From: Sulfurospirillum sp. UBA4058
Lineage (GTDB): Bacteria > Campylobacterota > Campylobacteria > Campylobacterales > Sulfurospirillaceae
Assembly (NCBI GenBank): GCA_002382085.1
Contig: DFZK01000002.1
Span: 77,718 to 141,717 of the forward strand
Direction: 5' to 3'
Length of the DNA stretch: 64,000 bases
Shown here piece by piece: positions 62,440-64,000 of the stretch (positions within the stretch are counted from its first letter, which is position 1; each line of letters opens with the position of its first letter). The notes under the pieces were generated by a model. That model was not told the origin of the DNA, made no database searches, and worked only from the letters and a program-made list of their open reading frames with translations. The translations under genes were made by a program, and so were the position numbers.

Positions 62440-63118
62440 ACACGTACCCGACGCCGTATAGATTTTTGATAAATCCGTTACCGATCTTTTTGCGCAACTC
62501 TTTCACGATCGACTTGAGGGCTTCTTTGCTCGGCTGTTCAAATTCCCACATGTACTCAAAAAGCTGTTCGTACGTAATCGTTTGGTTAGGACGTTTTAAA
62601 AAGTATTCGAGCAGACGGCTTTCGCTTTTGGAAAGATGAATCGTTTCGTTACGACAGGAGAGCGTTTTACGGCAATAATCATACGTGTATTCCGCGTTGA
62701 TTTGAAAGCTCGGACGATGATCGACCAGTTCCAACGCTACTTCTTCCAGTGCTTTTATGAGACTGTTCTTGTCGTACGGTTTGGTGAGATACCGCGTAAT
62801 TTTGAGTTCTACCGCACGCCAAAGGTACTCTTGCTCGGTGTGAGCCGAAAGAATAATAATCGGAATTTTTTTATTGACCTGACGAATTTTTTTAACGACT
62901 TCAAGCCCGTCGATATGCGGAATCGAGATGTCGAGCATTAAGACGTCGTAGATGTTTCCCAAAGCCTCGTCCAAGGCTTCAAGTCCGTCTTTCACGCCGA
63001 CGACTTTACCGAAAAAAAGCTCCAAAGATTCGACGATATTGTTTAAAATAATCTCTTCGTCTTCAACGCACAGAACCTTTTTATCCGATAAAATTTCTAA
63101 AGGGTTATACTCGTTCAT
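62429..63118 (-). CDS. mccR: OmpR-type response regulator MccR
   Basis: A 229-residue response regulator with an acidic pocket (VEDEEI), phospho-acceptor in VLMLDISIPHIDG, Lys in TKPYD and a C-terminal winged helix (LSKSESRLLEYFLKRP, NLYGVGYVCEV). It is encoded just before mccS and upstream of mccA, so control of the mcc genes is likely, as in Wolinella. Confidence 0.88.
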   Translation of the reverse strand: MNEYNPLEILSDKKVLCVEDEEIILNNIVESLELFFGKVVGVKDGLEALDEALGNIYDVLMLDISIPHIDGLEVVKKIRQVNKKIPIIILSAHTEQEYLWRAVELKITRYLTKPYDKNSLIKALEEVALELVDHRPSFQINAEYTYDYCRKTLSCRNETIHLSKSESRLLEYFLKRPNQTITYEQLFEYMWEFEQPSKEALKSIVKELRKKIGNGFIKNLYGVGYVCEV

Positions 63119-63330
63119 AGCTGTTATCTTTTATCTCAAAATTTTCGTTTGCATCAAGCGTTGATACCAAAAGGCGAAAAAATAGTATCGGATTTTATCT
63201 TATAATAAAATTTTTTAAGATAAATTTTACACTAACATGTTAAACCATCAACGCCTCAAAACGGTTCTTGTTTGCTTTTAGTTTAAAAAAGGTTAGAAAA
63301 ACGTTTAATCTTTTTACCTATACTTTCAGT

Positions 63331-63412
63331 ACCAAGACAATACCTCCTTTTTAGAAAACCTAACCACTTGAAATACCAAACGCTCGAATTGCCCGATTCG
63401 AGCGTTTCTCTC
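63331..63412 (+). ncRNA. Candidate small RNA with CCUCC anti-Shine-Dalgarno stretch
   Basis: TATACT at 63319-63324 would start transcription near 63331; a 12-bp hairpin with U run ends it at about 63412, giving an RNA of about 80 bases. The unpaired 5' part contains ACCTCCTTTTT (63342-63352), which could pair with ribosome-binding sites. No protein frame of note exists here. Confidence 0.45.
63378..63412 (+). terminator. Strong Rho-independent terminator
   Basis: AAACGCTCGAAT (63378-63389) pairs with ATTCGAGCGTTT (63396-63407) around a six-base loop, followed by CTCTCTTTTTC. No protein gene on the plus strand precedes it in this region. Confidence 0.85.
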
Positions 63413-63500
63413 TTTTTCAAACTACGCTATACTTCGTTGCATTAAAGTTCTCAATGAACGCAAAATACGCTCATACTTAGTTTTTTTTGAAGAGTCGCAC

Positions 63501-64000
63501 ATGTTTTACGGTAAAAAAGTCGTTATTTTTGATATGGACGGTACGCTCATCGATTCACTCGGCATTTGGAACGCCGTCGATGCCGAGCTTATCGGCACTT
63601 TGGGCGCACAAGCACCGGACGAATGGACGATTCAACACCGACGCGACACGCTTTTACATACCTTTGCCGACGCGCAAGATGCCTATTTAGACTATTGCGA
63701 CGTGCTACGAAAAACGTATGATGCGCCGTATTCGAACGAAGAGATTCGCGCGATGCGGTATCAAATCGCACGACGCTACCTCACAAACGTTATCGATTTT
63801 AAACCCGACGCTCCTGCATTGTTGCATTTTCTTCGCGAAACAGGCTTAACGCTTACGATCGCCAGTACGACTTCTCAGAATAATCTTCATACTTACATGT
63901 ACGAAAATGCTAAGATGATGCAAAAGGTCGATTTTGCGAAAACCTTTGCGATGATTCTCGGACGTGAAAGCGTCAGCCGCATCAAACCGCATCCGCACGT
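63501..64000 (+). CDS. HAD-family hydrolase, 3' end cut by window edge
   Basis: The first 166 codons of a haloacid dehalogenase-type phosphatase. The nucleophile motif is VVIFDMDGTLIDSLG near the N-terminus; the second motif Ser/Thr lies in LTIASTTSQ, and the Lys motif is in SRIKPHP near the edge. The cap domain between is helical, as in beta-phosphoglucomutase-like phosphatases. The substrate is unknown. Confidence 0.88.
   Translation, partial: MFYGKKVVIFDMDGTLIDSLGIWNAVDAELIGTLGAQAPDEWTIQHRRDTLLHTFADAQDAYLDYCDVLRKTYDAPYSNEEIRAMRYQIARRYLTNVIDFKPDAPALLHFLRETGLTLTIASTTSQNNLHTYMYENAKMMQKVDFAKTFAMILGRESVSRIKPHPH

Larger units (their letters stand above)
63119..63500. other. Intergenic region with regulatory repeats and possible small RNA
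   Basis: 382 bases without a protein gene. Near mccR an inverted repeat TTTATCTTA (63194-63202) / TAAGATAAA (63216-63224) lies in an A+T-rich promoter region. Further right are a -10-like TATACT (63319-63324), and a strong plus-strand terminator (63378-63412) that has no protein gene in front of it. Confidence 0.6.

Noticed and set aside
1..64000. CRISPR arrays, insertion sequences, tRNA or rRNA genes
   Set aside because: No regularly spaced repeats, transposase, or cloverleaf/rRNA sequence was seen on either strand by eye.

Overview
The window looks like a chromosomal segment of a free-living campylobacterotan close to Sulfurospirillum or Wolinella. The evidence is the gene content: a clade II nitrous oxide reductase with a fused cytochrome c, an octahaem MccA sulfite reductase with its CX15CH motif and dedicated CcsA-type haem lyase, a selenocysteine formate dehydrogenase, tungstate uptake next to an aldehyde:ferredoxin oxidoreductase, and a large nif cluster. 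Base composition is moderate and nearly all space is coding. No tRNA, rRNA, CRISPR array or insertion sequence was seen. The species cannot be named from the sequence alone.

Layout. Bases 1-4050 are mixed: a cut GGDEF-EAL protein, a tail-collar-like protein, a class D beta-lactamase, a Phd/VapC-type toxin-antitoxin pair and an acetyltransferase. Bases 4084-24546 are a nitrogen-fixation accessory region: rpoN-nifQ; nifX-DUF269-nifF-nifW-nifZ-two ferredoxin-like genes; trmO and a bacterioferritin; nifE-nifN with a soluble Cache/CheW-like fusion; a 2[4Fe-4S] ferredoxin with a NifX-like protein and a flavodiiron protein; two response regulators; then nifB-nifV, a small Cys protein and a leucine-rich-repeat protein. 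The structural genes nifHDK and an obvious nifA are not in the window. Several nif operons begin with sigma-54-type promoters sharing a GGAACAC -24 element, and the sigma factor itself is encoded here.

Bases 24582-31071 hold a family 4 uracil-DNA glycosylase, a lipoprotein, a YbgC thioesterase and cNosZ with a membrane cytochrome. Bases 31385-45666 form a molybdenum/tungsten block: wtpABC, a ModE-type regulator, fdhD, the formate dehydrogenase operon (torD-like chaperone, small Tat peptide, Sec-containing fdhA, fdhB, fdhC), then aor with two MoaD-like proteins and a MoeB/ThiF-like E1.

Bases 46377-63118 are one long minus-strand run: mccR-mccS-mccA-mccB-mccC-mccD-ccsA1, hemJ, a HemN-like radical SAM protein, a Sel1-repeat protein, and a translationally coupled six-gene operon with NosL-type proteins and an ABC exporter. 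A HAD hydrolase is cut by the right edge.

How it works together: formate (and perhaps aldehydes through AOR) supplies electrons; N2O and sulfite are respiratory acceptors; wtp/mod/nifQ genes supply Mo or W; ferredoxins, flavodoxin and flavodiiron protein serve nitrogenase electron supply and oxygen protection. The most unusual signals are a strongly over-represented palindrome TTACATGTAA throughout the window, the duplicated-sensor CheW protein tied to nifEN, and the NosL/ABC operon of unknown role.
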